NCBI GenBank assembly: GCA_946480695.1
Contig: CAMLKG010000004.1
Location: forward strand, 124,001 to 188,000
Length of the DNA stretch: 64,000 nt
Origin: an uncultured Cellvibrio sp.
GTDB lineage: Bacteria > Pseudomonadota > Gammaproteobacteria > Pseudomonadales > Cellvibrionaceae
Direction: 5' to 3'
How positions within the stretch are numbered: the stretch's first letter is position 1; each line of letters opens with the position of its first letter. Both the position numbers and the translations under genes were made by a program. Of the stretch, positions 1-9,256 are shown piece after piece. Below the pieces are notes generated by a model. The model did no database searches. It was not told the DNA's origin and saw only the letters and a list, made by a program, of their open reading frames with translations.

Positions 1-296
1 AAAACCCGGACATAGTTGCCAGCGTCGCCGCCCTTCCGCGCAAGCCATTCACAGTAGGTTTTGCGGCGGAATCCGAACAGTTGCTTGATTACGCCCGTGC
101 AAAACTGGAGCGCAAAAACCTGGATATGGTAATCGCCAACAATATCAGTGAAAGCCACATAGGTTTTAATAGCGATGATAATGCGGTTACCCTGATCGAT
201 AAAAATTCAACGCTGGAAATCAGCCAGCGCAGCAAACAACAGATCGCACGCGAACTGATCGCCTGTTTTGCACAAAAACTGACAACACAACAATAA
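1..296 (+). CDS. coaBC: CoaBC (Dfp), C-terminal end only
   Basis: This is the 3' end of the bifunctional phosphopantothenoylcysteine synthetase/decarboxylase of coenzyme A synthesis; the start lies outside the window. The open frame runs from base 3 with no start codon needed and stops at 296, giving about 97 residues. The visible part is the end of the CoaB synthetase domain: VGFAAES, then ARAKLERKNLDMVIAN and IGFNSDDNAVTLI are the conserved blocks that bind CTP and phosphopantothenate and form the dimer. In Pseudomonas the order is coaBC-dut-algC-argB. Here dut is absent and algC begins 33 bases after the stop. The family call is secure from these blocks; the CoaC half cannot be seen. Confidence 0.9.
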   Translation, partial: NPDIVASVAALPRKPFTVGFAAESEQLLDYARAKLERKNLDMVIANNISESHIGFNSDDNAVTLIDKNSTLEISQRSKQQIARELIACFAQKLTTQQ

Positions 297-329
297 GCTA
301 GCCACAGAAAATAATGGGAAGGTAAACGA

Positions 330-2834
330 GTGAACCCTAAAGATCCGCTCATCACAAAACCGGAAGCAGGAACGCAACTGTCACGCAGTGCCCAGCGGGC
401 GCTGGAAGCTGCCAAACGCAAAGCAGCCATGCAACAAAAAATACTGTTAATTTTGTTGGCAGTTGCGCTGGCCATGAATGTAATCGTCGGTTATTTGCTG
501 TATCAATACATGGTTATCAAACAGGAACAAAATAACCTGGTCCAGCTTACGCAAGAAAAAGTGGATGAACGAAAGTCGATAGTGGAGCGCTACCTTTCCG
601 AACAGGAAAAATTAGTCAATCAAATCGCCGCTTCAGCGGACATTGCAGCCGCCCTTGATCCCTCGGCAACACCGGAATTGCGCCAGCAAACCGAAATGCA
701 ATGGCAGGAAAAAATTCCATCGGCATTGAAAGTTCGCCTGATCCCGCTGGGTACCGCCGAATTGGAACGCGAAGCCGAGTTTCCCTTGCGCTTTGCGGAA
801 CTGGATTTAATCCGACGTGCAGAGCAACGCAAACCCGCATTGCCGGAGTTGGCCACGGTGGGAGAGCGTCACTTTCTCTATTGGGTCCGCGCTATCCCGA
901 TCGACACGCAAACCGATCCGCTGGGCACACTCATGATTACCCTGAGCACGGACGATCTTTTCAAAATTTTTACCGCGGGTGATTCAGTATCGGGTGAATA
1001 TATCCTGCAACAACAATTCAATGACAGCCCGCCACAGCTATTAAAGAAAATCGGCACAGGTTCCGCAGGCGCAAGCAAACAGGCAAATGTCGCCGGCAGC
1101 CATTTACACGTTAGGTTCACTCCATCTGACGCGCTGCTGGATACGGCACAAGAGCTGCCCACGCTCTGGTTAATCGTGGTCAGCCTTATCGGCGCAGCGA
1201 GCCTCGCATTGGTATGGTTCCTCAGCAAAGTATTGGTGCGCAAGGAAATAGGCACTACAGATACAACTCAACCCCTGGCCGAGGCAGTAAAAACGGGCAA
1301 GCAAGCCGTTGAGGATGAACATGATGTCGCTAATCCGCTATTCCAAAACCAGGATATCCTCGATATTGCGGTTATCGATGAAGATGAAAATATTCTGGGT
1401 TTGGATCAAGCGTCTGGTAAAAAATCCACCCATAATCCGCGCACCAAAATTAACGAAGCGGATGTGCCGGCGGAAATTTTTCGCTCCTATGATATTCGCG
1501 GCCTGGCAGAGAGCCAGATCACACCTGAACTTGCGCAATTAATTGGCCAGGCTATCGGCAGTGAAGCTATAGACCAAGGCGAACGCAACATAGTGGTCGC
1601 GCGCGATGGCCGCACCCATAGTGAAGCCTTGACCCGGGCGCTGATCAAAGGCATAGTGCGCACCGGTTGTAATGTCATTAATATCGGTGTAGTACCTACG
1701 CCCGTTTTATATTTTTCCACCTTTCACTTCGATGATACCAATAGCGGTGTCATGGTCACCGCCAGCCACAACCCCAAGGAATATAACGGTTTCAAAATCG
1801 TAATCAATAATCGCGCACTAGCTGATGATGCGGTAACCGAATTGCGTGTGCGAATTATTAACCAGCGTTTTTACCAGGGCCTCGGCGAAGAAATTCCGCG
1901 CACTATCATTCCCGATTATATTGATCGAATTTTTTCGGACGTCGCACTTGCGGGTAATGTGACACTGGTGGTCGATGCGGGCAACGCTGTGCCCGGTGTG
2001 GTAGCCCCACAATTATTTGAAGAATTGGGTTGTGATGTTATCCCGTTATTTTGCGATTTGGATGGAGAGTTTCCCAACCATGATCCAGACCCAACCAACG
2101 AAAAAAATCTCGCCGCGCTCATTGGAAAAGTACAAGAAACCAATGCTGACATAGGTGTTGCCTTTGATGGCGACGGTGACCGTTTGGTAGTCGTTACGCC
2201 CAAAGGCGACATTATTTGGCCTGATCGTTTATTAATGTTATTCGCCAAGGATGTACTCGCGCGCAACCCCGGAGCCGATGTGCTATTTGATGTGAAATGC
2301 TCGCGCCAGCTGAACCAGGTAATCAGCAGCTACGGTGGCCGTCCAATTATGTGGAAAACCGGCCATTCGCCCATGAAAGCCAAAATGGAAGAAACCCAGG
2401 CATTAATTGGCGGTGAATACTCCGGCCATATTTTTATAAAAGACCGCTGGTACGGTTTCGACGATGGCATTTACGCCATGGCGCGCCTGCTCGAAATTAT
2501 TACGCTGCGCGACCAAAAAATTGATGATATTTTTGCTGCTTTCCCGCAATTGATTTCAACACCGGAATTAAAAATCAACGTTTCCGATCAAGACAAGTTT
2601 GGTTTGATCCATAAATTGGTACAGTCAGGTGATTTTGCTAATGGGGCTGTCACTACAATTGATGGTTTACGTGTGGATTACACTAAAGGCTGGGGCTTGG
2701 TGCGCGCCTCAAATACCTCACCCGCACTCACGCTGCGCTTTGAAGCCGAATCCCGGGAAGCGCTGGAAAAAATCCAGCAAATTTTCAAACGTGAATTGCT
2801 AAAGGCGAACAATACCTTGGCAATTCCTTTCTAA
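330..2834 (+). CDS. algC: Phosphomannomutase/phosphoglucomutase AlgC with membrane-anchored N-terminal extension
   Basis: The enzyme interconverts hexose 6- and 1-phosphates for alginate, LPS and other exopolysaccharides. The catalytic half spans about residues 378-834: phosphoserine loop TASHNP with Ser479, metal loop DGDGDR at 613-618, sugar-binding GEYSGH near 695, and phosphate-binding RASNTSP near the end. The first 375 residues are not part of a normal 460-residue AlgC. They contain a helix at about 40-65, a stretch of about 210 residues likely outside the membrane, a second helix at about 277-302, and an acidic linker. This resembles a two-helix sensor module. Long AlgC forms are known in Pseudomonas, where an internal start gives the short enzyme. 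Here the frame is unbroken, so a single 834-residue protein is possible. argB follows 24 bases later, probably in the same operon. Confidence 0.92.
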   Translation: MNPKDPLITKPEAGTQLSRSAQRALEAAKRKAAMQQKILLILLAVALAMNVIVGYLLYQYMVIKQEQNNLVQLTQEKVDERKSIVERYLSEQEKLVNQIAASADIAAALDPSATPELRQQTEMQWQEKIPSALKVRLIPLGTAELEREAEFPLRFAELDLIRRAEQRKPALPELATVGERHFLYWVRAIPIDTQTDPLGTLMITLSTDDLFKIFTAGDSVSGEYILQQQFNDSPPQLLKKIGTGSAGASKQANVAGSHLHVRFTPSDALLDTAQELPTLWLIVVSLIGAASLALVWFLSKVLVRKEIGTTDTTQPLAEAVKTGKQAVEDEHDVANPLFQNQDILDIAVIDEDENILGLDQASGKKSTHNPRTKINEADVPAEIFRSYDIRGLAESQITPELAQLIGQAIGSEAIDQGERNIVVARDGRTHSEALTRALIKGIVRTGCNVINIGVVPTPVLYFSTFHFDDTNSGVMVTASHNPKEYNGFKIVINNRALADDAVTELRVRIINQRFYQGLGEEIPRTIIPDYIDRIFSDVALAGNVTLVVDAGNAVPGVVAPQLFEELGCDVIPLFCDLDGEFPNHDPDPTNEKNLAALIGKVQETNADIGVAFDGDGDRLVVVTPKGDIIWPDRLLMLFAKDVLARNPGADVLFDVKCSRQLNQVISSYGGRPIMWKTGHSPMKAKMEETQALIGGEYSGHIFIKDRWYGFDDGIYAMARLLEIITLRDQKIDDIFAAFPQLISTPELKINVSDQDKFGLIHKLVQSGDFANGAVTTIDGLRVDYTKGWGLVRASNTSPALTLRFEAESREALEKIQQIFKRELLKANNTLAIPF

Positions 2835-3767
<933 letters not shown>

Positions 3768-3823
3768 TTTACAATGCTACGGCAGCGCTTTTGCAAAGTT
3801 GTGGCAACTCGAATGGAGGCGGC

Positions 3824-4432
3824 ATGAAAACTCAAAAAACATCGCGCAAACAGCAAATCCTTGAATGCCTGGCGCGGATGCTGGAGGCGAGCCCTGGTGA
3901 GCGGATAACCACTTCCGCCCTCGCCCGAGAAGTCGGCGTGTCCGAAGCGGCGCTCTATCGCCATTTTCCCAGCAAATCCAAGATGTTTGAGGGTTTGATT
4001 GAGTTTATTGAAGAGAGCATTTTCACACGCATAACGATTATTCTCGCCGAAGAAAACGCGACCTTAAAACGCTGTGAAAAAATTATTGGCTTGCTGCTCA
4101 ATTTTGCGGAACGCAATCCCGGTATCACGCGGTTGTTAACCGGTGATGCGCTCACGGGTGAAACTGAGCGCTTGCGTATTCGCATTGCACAATTTTTTGA
4201 CCGGGTTGAAACCCAATTTAAACAAATTTTGCGCGAAGCAGGGTTACGTGAGGGCTTGCATCCACAATTACCAATCGCCGCCGCGGCTAATTTATTAATC
4301 GCGCTGATCAATGGCCGCATTGCGGAGTTTGTGCGTAGCGAATTTCGCAGGCCGCCTACAATCCATTGGCAAGAGCAATGGCAGTTGTTGGCGCAAGGGT
4401 TCCTCGTACCTGCTACCGCGGAATTATCCTGA
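3824..4432 (+). CDS. slmA: Nucleoid occlusion factor SlmA (TetR family)
   Basis: SlmA is a TetR-fold DNA-binding protein that blocks FtsZ ring assembly over the nucleoid. The 202-residue product begins [17 protein letters not shown]. The helix-turn-helix follows as [20 protein letters not shown], and the [16 protein letters not shown] block is characteristic of SlmA. The start at 3824 is chosen because GGAGG lies seven bases upstream and the protein then has the normal length; an open frame continues further upstream but runs into argB in another frame. Gene order argB-slmA differs slightly from the coaBC-dut-slmA order of enterics but keeps the neighbourhood. A strong hairpin follows the stop. 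Confidence 0.93.
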   Translation: MKTQKTSRKQQILECLARMLEASPGERITTSALAREVGVSEAALYRHFPSKSKMFEGLIEFIEESIFTRITIILAEENATLKRCEKIIGLLLNFAERNPGITRLLTGDALTGETERLRIRIAQFFDRVETQFKQILREAGLREGLHPQLPIAAAANLLIALINGRIAEFVRSEFRRPPTIHWQEQWQLLAQGFLVPATAELS

Positions 4433-4447
4433 GCAAATTTATCACAC

Positions 4448-4476
4448 AAAAAAGCCGACATGACGTCGGCTTTTTT
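4448..4476. terminator. Bidirectional rho-independent terminator between slmA and the DUF4124 gene
   Basis: Twelve-base perfect inverted repeat (AAAAAAGCCGAC / GTCGGCTTTTTT) with a five-base loop. A-tract and T-tract on opposite sides let it work in both directions between the convergent genes. It overlaps the stop codon of the minus-strand gene. Confidence 0.9.
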
Positions 4477-5107
4477 ATTCAGATGGTTTGCTGATTTCAA
4501 TAAATCGCTTTTTATCCTGATCAAATTTCTCTTCCACTTCCTTATATTCCTGCTCACGCTGTTTGATTTGCATCTGAATATCCTTTTCGTCCTGGGTAAG
4601 GTTATTAATATTCTTTAGCAAGTCGTCCGATAGTGGGCGACCGCTGCGTTCAACCGCCGCCGCTTGTGATTGATAATCTTGCAAACGCTTGCGCGCTGAA
4701 GCCAGGTTCGCTTGCAGGATACTGATGTTCCCGCGCAGGCTTTCCAAATTACGCGTCTTTGCCGCATCAATATCTGCAACATTGCTGTAACTACGGCGCA
4801 GTTGCAGGTCATCTTTCGCCTGCTCCTGGCGTTGCAGCTTTTCCTGGTGCAAGCGCTCTGCTTCGGGCCCCTGCGCCACCGGCGGGACAACCTTAATAAC
4901 CTTGCCCGAGCGCGAGACAATCTCATAACCGTTACTGACATATTCCGGCGGTATTTTGCTATCCATCACAGTAACGCCATCTTTGTTTTTATAGCGATAA
5001 ATCACTGTGCTCTTGGCCTGTTGTGCTGCGACAACACTACCCAGCAGCAGGGAACAACAGGTAATTGCGATACAAAACAGAGTGCGCATTGAGATTGTTT
5101 GCCTCAT
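4475..5107 (-). CDS. DUF4124-type secreted protein with C-terminal coiled coil
   Basis: A 210-residue protein of unknown function, predicted to be exported. Residues 1-28 form a signal peptide (hydrophobic LFCIAITCCSLLLGSVVA, then AQQA). Residues about 35-65 match the DUF4124 pattern: YRYKNKDGVTVMDSKIPPE, a short beta module common in Pseudomonas and Cellvibrio envelope proteins. From about 80 to the end the sequence is charged, with heptad-like spacing and many Gln, Glu, Lys and Arg, so a long coiled coil is likely. The gene ends inside a shared terminator and starts nine bases after the pyrE stop, so it may be read through from pyrE. The function is not known. Confidence 0.75.
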   Translation of the reverse strand: MRQTISMRTLFCIAITCCSLLLGSVVAAQQAKSTVIYRYKNKDGVTVMDSKIPPEYVSNGYEIVSRSGKVIKVVPPVAQGPEAERLHQEKLQRQEQAKDDLQLRRSYSNVADIDAAKTRNLESLRGNISILQANLASARKRLQDYQSQAAAVERSGRPLSDDLLKNINNLTQDEKDIQMQIKQREQEYKEVEEKFDQDKKRFIEISKPSE

Positions 5108-5116
5108 TAAAAAAAG

Positions 5117-5764
5117 TTACAAATCTACCCCGTAGGTTGCACGGTATTGTTTGATTTTCTCCACCATTGCCTCCTGGCCGGCCTGGGTTTCCAGGTAAGA
5201 AATGATGTGATTCAAATTAATGATACTAATCACCGGAATACCGAAAGTTTGCTCCACTTCCTGTATCGCCGATACTTGCCCCTGCCCCTTTTCCATGCGG
5301 TTTAACCCAATCAGCACAGCAGCGGGCGTTGCGCCGGCATTACCGATCATGGCCATTACTTCGCGCACCGCGGTACCCGCGGTAATCACATCATCCACAA
5401 TCAGGACCTTCCCTTGCAACGGCGCCCCAACCAGGGTGCCGCCTTCACCATGGTCCTTGGCTTCCTTGCGGTTGTAACAATAGGGTAAATCGCGCCGGTA
5501 ATGGTCTGCCAGGGCCACGGCGGTAGTAGCCGCCAAGGGAATACCTTTATAGGCCGGACCAAACACTATATCGAAATCTATGCCGGATGCAGTGATAGCC
5601 GCCGCATAAAAACGCCCCAGATCCGCCAATGCACTTCCCGTCTGGAAGCGCCCCGCGTTAAAAAAATAAGGGCTGGTACGACCGGATTTGAGAACGAATT
5701 CACCAAAGCATAACGCCTGATGCTTAAGCGCAAGCTGAATGAAGTCAAATTGGTATTTTTCCAT
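5117..5764 (-). CDS. pyrE: Orotate phosphoribosyltransferase
   Basis: PyrE joins orotate to PRPP to make orotidine monophosphate in pyrimidine synthesis. At 215 residues the length is normal. The PRPP loop is [13 protein letters not shown], and the flexible catalytic loop with its lysines is [13 protein letters not shown]. The N-terminal block GRTSPYFFN is also conserved. As in Pseudomonas it is divergent from crc, separated by 212 bases that hold two hairpins (see that entry). The ATG at 5764 is the only sensible start. The downstream DUF4124 gene is nine bases away and may share its transcript. Confidence 0.96.
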   Translation of the reverse strand: MEKYQFDFIQLALKHQALCFGEFVLKSGRTSPYFFNAGRFQTGSALADLGRFYAAAITASGIDFDIVFGPAYKGIPLAATTAVALADHYRRDLPYCYNRKEAKDHGEGGTLVGAPLQGKVLIVDDVITAGTAVREVMAMIGNAGATPAAVLIGLNRMEKGQGQVSAIQEVEQTFGIPVISIINLNHIISYLETQAGQEAMVEKIKQYRATYGVDL

Positions 5765-5976
5765 GCAAAGTATCCGACTATGAACTAAGTTTTAGATGAC
5801 AGAATAAATACAACGAGATCCAGCCCATGAGCTGGACCCGCATTTGGGCCACAGCTGCCATCCAAATGTTAAGGATGTGAAAAAAAGTAACGCCTACCAT
5901 AAAAAACCTGGCGGTGACGGTAACACAATCACACAAAGCTCGGGTATGATACACAGTCCGTAATCAAGGGGCTAAC
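5765..5976. promoter_or_regulatory. Divergent pyrE/crc control region
   Basis: No gene is seen here. A -10-like TATGAT sits at 5945-5950 for crc, without a good -35. CAAGGGG just before the crc ATG is the likely ribosome site. Nearer pyrE are two inverted repeats: TCCAGC/GCTGGA at 5819-5836 and CATTTGG/CCAAATG at 5841-5868 with a 14-base loop. On the pyrE strand they would form consecutive hairpins in a leader if transcription starts beyond them, but no clear T-tract makes either a standard attenuator. Confidence 0.5.
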
Positions 5977-6747
5977 ATGAGAGTTATCAGTCTTAGCGTC
6001 GATGGTATTTTTCAGGCGGCGCAACGCGGCCTATATACGTGGCTCGCGAATCAGGATGCCGATTTTATCTGCTTACAGGATCTTCGCGCACTGGAGCGGG
6101 AATTGGAGAAACCCGAGTTTGAACTCAAGGGCTACAACGCCTATTTCTTCGATTCAGGTACCAAACATTACAACGGTGTTGCCATCTATACCCGGTTGCA
6201 GCCTAAAGCCCTGATCTACGGGCTCGGGTTCGCCTCCGGCGTGGACATGGAGGGCCGTTACCTGCAGGTGGACTTTGAACAGTTGAGCGTAGGTTCATTA
6301 CTGGCGCCCAGCGCCAGTTCAGAGCTGGAATCCCAGGAAGTCAAAATCAAGTTCTTTGACGATTTCCAGGGCCATCTGGACAAGATCACCCGCAAGCGCC
6401 GCGAGTATATTTTTTGTGGCAATTGGCAAATGGCCCACACCCCCAAGGATGTCAGCAACAGCGCAACCAACCAACACAATTCCGGTTTCCTGCCCCACGA
6501 GCGCCAATGGCTCAGCCAGCTTTTTAACCAGATCGGCTATGTGGATGCCTTCCGCAAGGTTAATAAAGATGGCGATGAATATAGCTGGTGGCCGAGCGGC
6601 GCCAAAGGCGAAGGCGATGGCTGGCGCACCGACTTCCAGGTAGTGTCCAACAGCCTGGGCCCCAAAGTGGAATATGCCACCATTTATAAAACCCAGCAGT
6701 TTTCCAGCCATATGCCGGTGATTATTGATTACGATATTGAACTTTGA
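5977..6747 (+). CDS. crc: Catabolite repression control protein Crc
   Basis: Crc has the exonuclease III/endonuclease fold but acts with Hfq on A-rich mRNA sites to repress use of less favoured carbon sources. The 256-residue length, GYVDAFRKVNKDGDEYSWWP and RKRREYIFCGNWQ match Pseudomonas Crc. The catalytic residues of ExoIII are lost: Ser7 and Asp9 replace the two N-terminal Asn, Asp35 replaces Glu in LQE, GNWQ at 148-151 replaces GDMN, and Ser244 precedes His245 where nucleases have Asp-His. This supports Crc over a working nuclease. The divergent pyrE neighbour is the same as in Pseudomonas. Partner Hfq and the decoy RNAs CrcZ/CrcY are not in this window. Confidence 0.88.
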   Translation: MRVISLSVDGIFQAAQRGLYTWLANQDADFICLQDLRALERELEKPEFELKGYNAYFFDSGTKHYNGVAIYTRLQPKALIYGLGFASGVDMEGRYLQVDFEQLSVGSLLAPSASSELESQEVKIKFFDDFQGHLDKITRKRREYIFCGNWQMAHTPKDVSNSATNQHNSGFLPHERQWLSQLFNQIGYVDAFRKVNKDGDEYSWWPSGAKGEGDGWRTDFQVVSNSLGPKVEYATIYKTQQFSSHMPVIIDYDIEL

Positions 6748-6760
6748 TCAACCCTGAACC

Positions 6761-6792
6761 AAAAAGCCCGCTGCATGTGCTGCGGGCTTTTT
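6761..6792. terminator. Bidirectional terminator after crc
   Basis: AAAAAGCCCGC at 6761-6771 pairs with GCGGGCTTTTT at 6782-6792. It separates crc from the convergent gene ending at 6815. Confidence 0.88.
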
Positions 6793-6814
6793 GCTTTAGT
6801 GGAGCACGATTTTA

Positions 6815-7234
6815 TTACTCAACAGCAACCGCGTCATAAACCACAACCTTGGCCCACAAGTGTTGATGTTCCTCAATAAATTTTTGGTGTAATGGATGAA
6901 CCTGGTAGGCATCCTGTCCCGCCACATCATCAAACCCCAATAATTCGGAAACGTGATAGGAATTATCAACGACGTCACGTTTTTCAGTAGAGGCGGGAAT
7001 GCCTACGTGGATCGAGCGCACAGTTTCAATTGCTGCAAGGGATTTCACCCCGGTAATCAATTTTTCGCGATCTACCTTTGAGTCCGGATTTTTTAGCCAG
7101 AAAAAAACATGGTGTAATAATTTAGGCATGATGGGTTTTCCCGTTGCAGGTTTGGCCAAGGTGTCACCTGCTACCAAAGCGGCACCGGCGATAGCGCTAG
7201 TGGTCAAAAAATCGCGACGACTCGTATCAGTCAT
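6815..7234 (-). CDS. Tat-exported Dabb (stress-responsive A/B barrel) protein
   Basis: A 139-residue protein whose body matches the dimeric alpha/beta barrel 'Dabb' family: [14 protein letters not shown] at the start of the domain, [12 protein letters not shown] in the middle, and [14 protein letters not shown] before the last strand. Function within this family is varied and often unknown. The N-terminus [19 protein letters not shown] is a twin-arginine signal, so a folded protein is probably exported. The ATG at 7234 is preferred to an upstream in-frame start because AGGAGCC lies just before it and the Tat motif then sits at the N-terminus. Tat export is unusual for Dabb proteins and suggests a periplasmic role. 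Confidence 0.78.
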   Translation of the reverse strand: MTDTSRRDFLTTSAIAGAALVAGDTLAKPATGKPIMPKLLHHVFFWLKNPDSKVDREKLITGVKSLAAIETVRSIHVGIPASTEKRDVVDNSYHVSELLGFDDVAGQDAYQVHPLHQKFIEEHQHLWAKVVVYDAVAVE

Positions 7235-7376
7235 TGGTTTGGCTCCTGAGATTAAAACATAATAAAACAACGTAACCGCGCGTGCGGCAAATGTATTTAC
7301 CAAAGATTACCTGTTGCTGGATCAGCCTGCTAATCTTTCGGGATTCTGAAAAACGCAGTCAATGAGAGGAATATTT

Positions 7377-7664
7377 ATGAAACCCGTTATGATTTTTGCC
7401 GGCTTCGGCTTACTAATGTGTAACCACCTTTTAGCACACGAAGGCCATGACCATGGATTGAGTAAAAATGAAATCGACCAACAAATGCGGGAAGGAAAAT
7501 TATGTGTGTCAGAAAATAGGGGAAGCGCGGAAGGAGCCATAATTGAAAAGGAGGGAAAAATCTATCGGTGTGTAAAAGCCTATGGAAAGAACCTGGAACA
7601 AAAGACCGAATTAGTGTGGGTTCAACTCACACTGGAAGGTAATTCACTGCGCACGCTGCCCTGA
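7377..7664 (+). CDS. Small secreted protein, DUF1496-like
   Basis: A 95-residue protein of unknown function. Residues 1-20 (MKPVMIFAGFGLLMCNHLLA) form a signal peptide; the mature part opens with the metal-binding-like EGHDHG. The body has GKLCVSENRGSAEGAII, a short gap, KIYRCVKAYG and ELVWVQL. The spaced cysteines, the Gly-Ala-Ile before the second Cys and the Trp near the end resemble the small DUF1496 family (YnjH); that match is by eye and uncertain. The start at 7377 is preferred over 7362 because AGAGGA lies nine bases before it. Confidence 0.6.
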   Translation: MKPVMIFAGFGLLMCNHLLAHEGHDHGLSKNEIDQQMREGKLCVSENRGSAEGAIIEKEGKIYRCVKAYGKNLEQKTELVWVQLTLEGNSLRTLP

Positions 7665-7674
7665 TAAGTAAGGC

Positions 7675-7699
7675 AACCTGTGTTCGATCCACACAGGTT
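7675..7699. terminator. Probable terminator between convergent small genes
   Basis: Nine-base perfect stem AACCTGTGT/ACACAGGTT with a seven-base loop between genes ending at 7664 and 7711. The T-tract is only three bases, so strength is doubtful. Confidence 0.5.
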
Positions 7700-7710
7700 T
7701 GCGCAAATCT

Positions 7711-8031
7711 CTAGCCAAGCACTACCGCTGTTCCGCTGGCCGACACCATGAGCATACTGCCGTTCTGGCCAAGCACTTCATAATCCAGGTCTATACCTAC
7801 CACCGCATTTGCACCCATTTCATGCGCGCGCTCTTGCAATTCTTGCAGGGCGATTTCGCGGGCCTTTTGTAATTCGCGTTCATAAACTCCGGAACGGCCA
7901 CCCACGAGGTCGCGAATTCCGGCGAATAAATCCTTAAATAAATTTGCCCCCAGGATTGCTTCACCAGCAACAACACCGCAATACCTGACGATAGTTTTCC
8001 CTTCAACGCTCGGGGTGGTAGTCAGCAACAT
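7711..8031 (-). CDS. YbjQ/UPF0145 family protein
   Basis: A 106-residue cytosolic protein of the YbjQ family, a small pentamer-forming fold once named a heavy-metal-binding domain; its true role is not established. Conserved blocks are [14 protein letters not shown] at the start, [16 protein letters not shown], the [16 protein letters not shown] helix, and [16 protein letters not shown]. The ending [14 protein letters not shown] is also typical. It stands 30 bases after the hemW stop on the same strand, so it could be cotranscribed with rdgB-hemW, though no functional link is evident. Confidence 0.85.
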   Translation of the reverse strand: MLLTTTPSVEGKTIVRYCGVVAGEAILGANLFKDLFAGIRDLVGGRSGVYERELQKAREIALQELQERAHEMGANAVVGIDLDYEVLGQNGSMLMVSASGTAVVLG

Positions 8032-8061
8032 AACAAGCTCCTCGGATTAATTTACTGCGAA

Positions 8062-9255
8062 TTAATTGGCGTCGTGGATAAAAGCCTGCAACACGCGATT
8101 TAAAAAACGGCGCCCTAATATTGTGGGCCTGATATAACCATCATACATTTCGACGAGTTGCTGCGCCTCAAGGCGCTTCCAGGTTCCGGCGACCAGCGAC
8201 CAGTCCTGGCCTGTGCGCTGGTTAAAAAAATTCAGGGGGACTCCATCATTCAAACGCAAGGCGTTCATCATAAATTCCAGGGGCAATGTTTCAGCCGTTA
8301 ACACATCACTGCCGCCACCAAATACATTTTGATGTCCTTGCAGGTTAGTGGAAATTTTTTGGCTTTGCGCTGCATCCAGATAATGTTTGGGCAAGCGTGT
8401 TTTCCATAGCCGTGTAATGTTGTTGTCTGCCGGAAAGGTAATCTTGCTATGAGCCCCGGCGCCCGTACCTAAATAATCACCGAATTCCCAATAGTTGAGA
8501 TTATGGCGCGCGCGCTTTTTCGCGCGTGCGTAGGCGGAAATTTCGTATTGTTCATAACCGCCGTTAGACAGTAGTTCCAGGCCCGCATCCTGGATATCCG
8601 CCAGGATTTCTTCCTCCGGCAATACCGGCGGTGCAGAATAAAATGCGGTGTTTTGTTCGATAGTGAGTTGATACCAGGAAATATGCTCAGGACCAAGGTC
8701 AATGGCCTGTTGCAAATCCGCCTTGGCGGAACCAACGGATTGCTCCGGCAAGCCGTGCATTAAATCCAGGTTCAAATTATCAAAACCTGCTTTGCGTGCA
8801 ACACCGACGGCGCGCAAGGCTTCATCGCGCCCATGCACGCGTCCCAGCAAGGTTAATTGGTGATCGTTAAAGCTTTGGATACCGATAGATAAGCGATTGA
8901 TGCCTGCCGCACGAAAACCTGAAAATTTTCCTTGCTCAAATGTTCCGGGGTTTGCCTCCATGGTGATTTCAATATCCGGCTCAAAACCGATTAGGTTTTC
9001 TGCGTCTGTTAAAATCCGGCCAATGGCCGCCGCCGATAACATACTCGGTGTACCACCGCCAAAAAAAATACTTTTCAGCTTGCGCCCCTGGGCGAGCGCC
9101 ACATCTTGCTCAAGGTCAAAGCGTAATGCGCTAACGTATTCGGCTTCAGGGATAGCGTTATTGGCCTGGTGTGAATTGAAATCGCAATACGGGCATTTGC
9201 GGATGCACCAGGGAATATGGATGTAAAGCGCGAGCGGCGGCAATTGCAGTAACAT
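8062..9255 (-). CDS. hemW: Radical SAM heme chaperone HemW
   Basis: HemW is a radical-SAM protein once called oxygen-independent coproporphyrinogen oxidase-like; it carries heme to respiratory enzymes. Length is 397 residues. The cluster-binding cysteines are Cys17, Cys21 and Cys24 in IPWCIRKCPYCDFNSH. The absence of the fourth cysteine of HemN (CxxxCxxCxC) supports HemW. FFGGGTPSML and the HNLNYWEFGDYLGTGAGAHS block are family signatures; the His there has been linked to heme binding. It begins one base after the rdgB stop, the classic rdgB-hemW pair. Confidence 0.94.
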   Translation of the reverse strand: MLLQLPPLALYIHIPWCIRKCPYCDFNSHQANNAIPEAEYVSALRFDLEQDVALAQGRKLKSIFFGGGTPSMLSAAAIGRILTDAENLIGFEPDIEITMEANPGTFEQGKFSGFRAAGINRLSIGIQSFNDHQLTLLGRVHGRDEALRAVGVARKAGFDNLNLDLMHGLPEQSVGSAKADLQQAIDLGPEHISWYQLTIEQNTAFYSAPPVLPEEEILADIQDAGLELLSNGGYEQYEISAYARAKKRARHNLNYWEFGDYLGTGAGAHSKITFPADNNITRLWKTRLPKHYLDAAQSQKISTNLQGHQNVFGGGSDVLTAETLPLEFMMNALRLNDGVPLNFFNQRTGQDWSLVAGTWKRLEAQQLVEMYDGYIRPTILGRRFLNRVLQAFIHDAN

Positions 9256-9256
9256 T

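Noticed and set aside
5977..6747. Calling this gene exodeoxyribonuclease III
   Set aside because: Catalytic residues are replaced and the gene neighbourhood and signature blocks are those of Crc.
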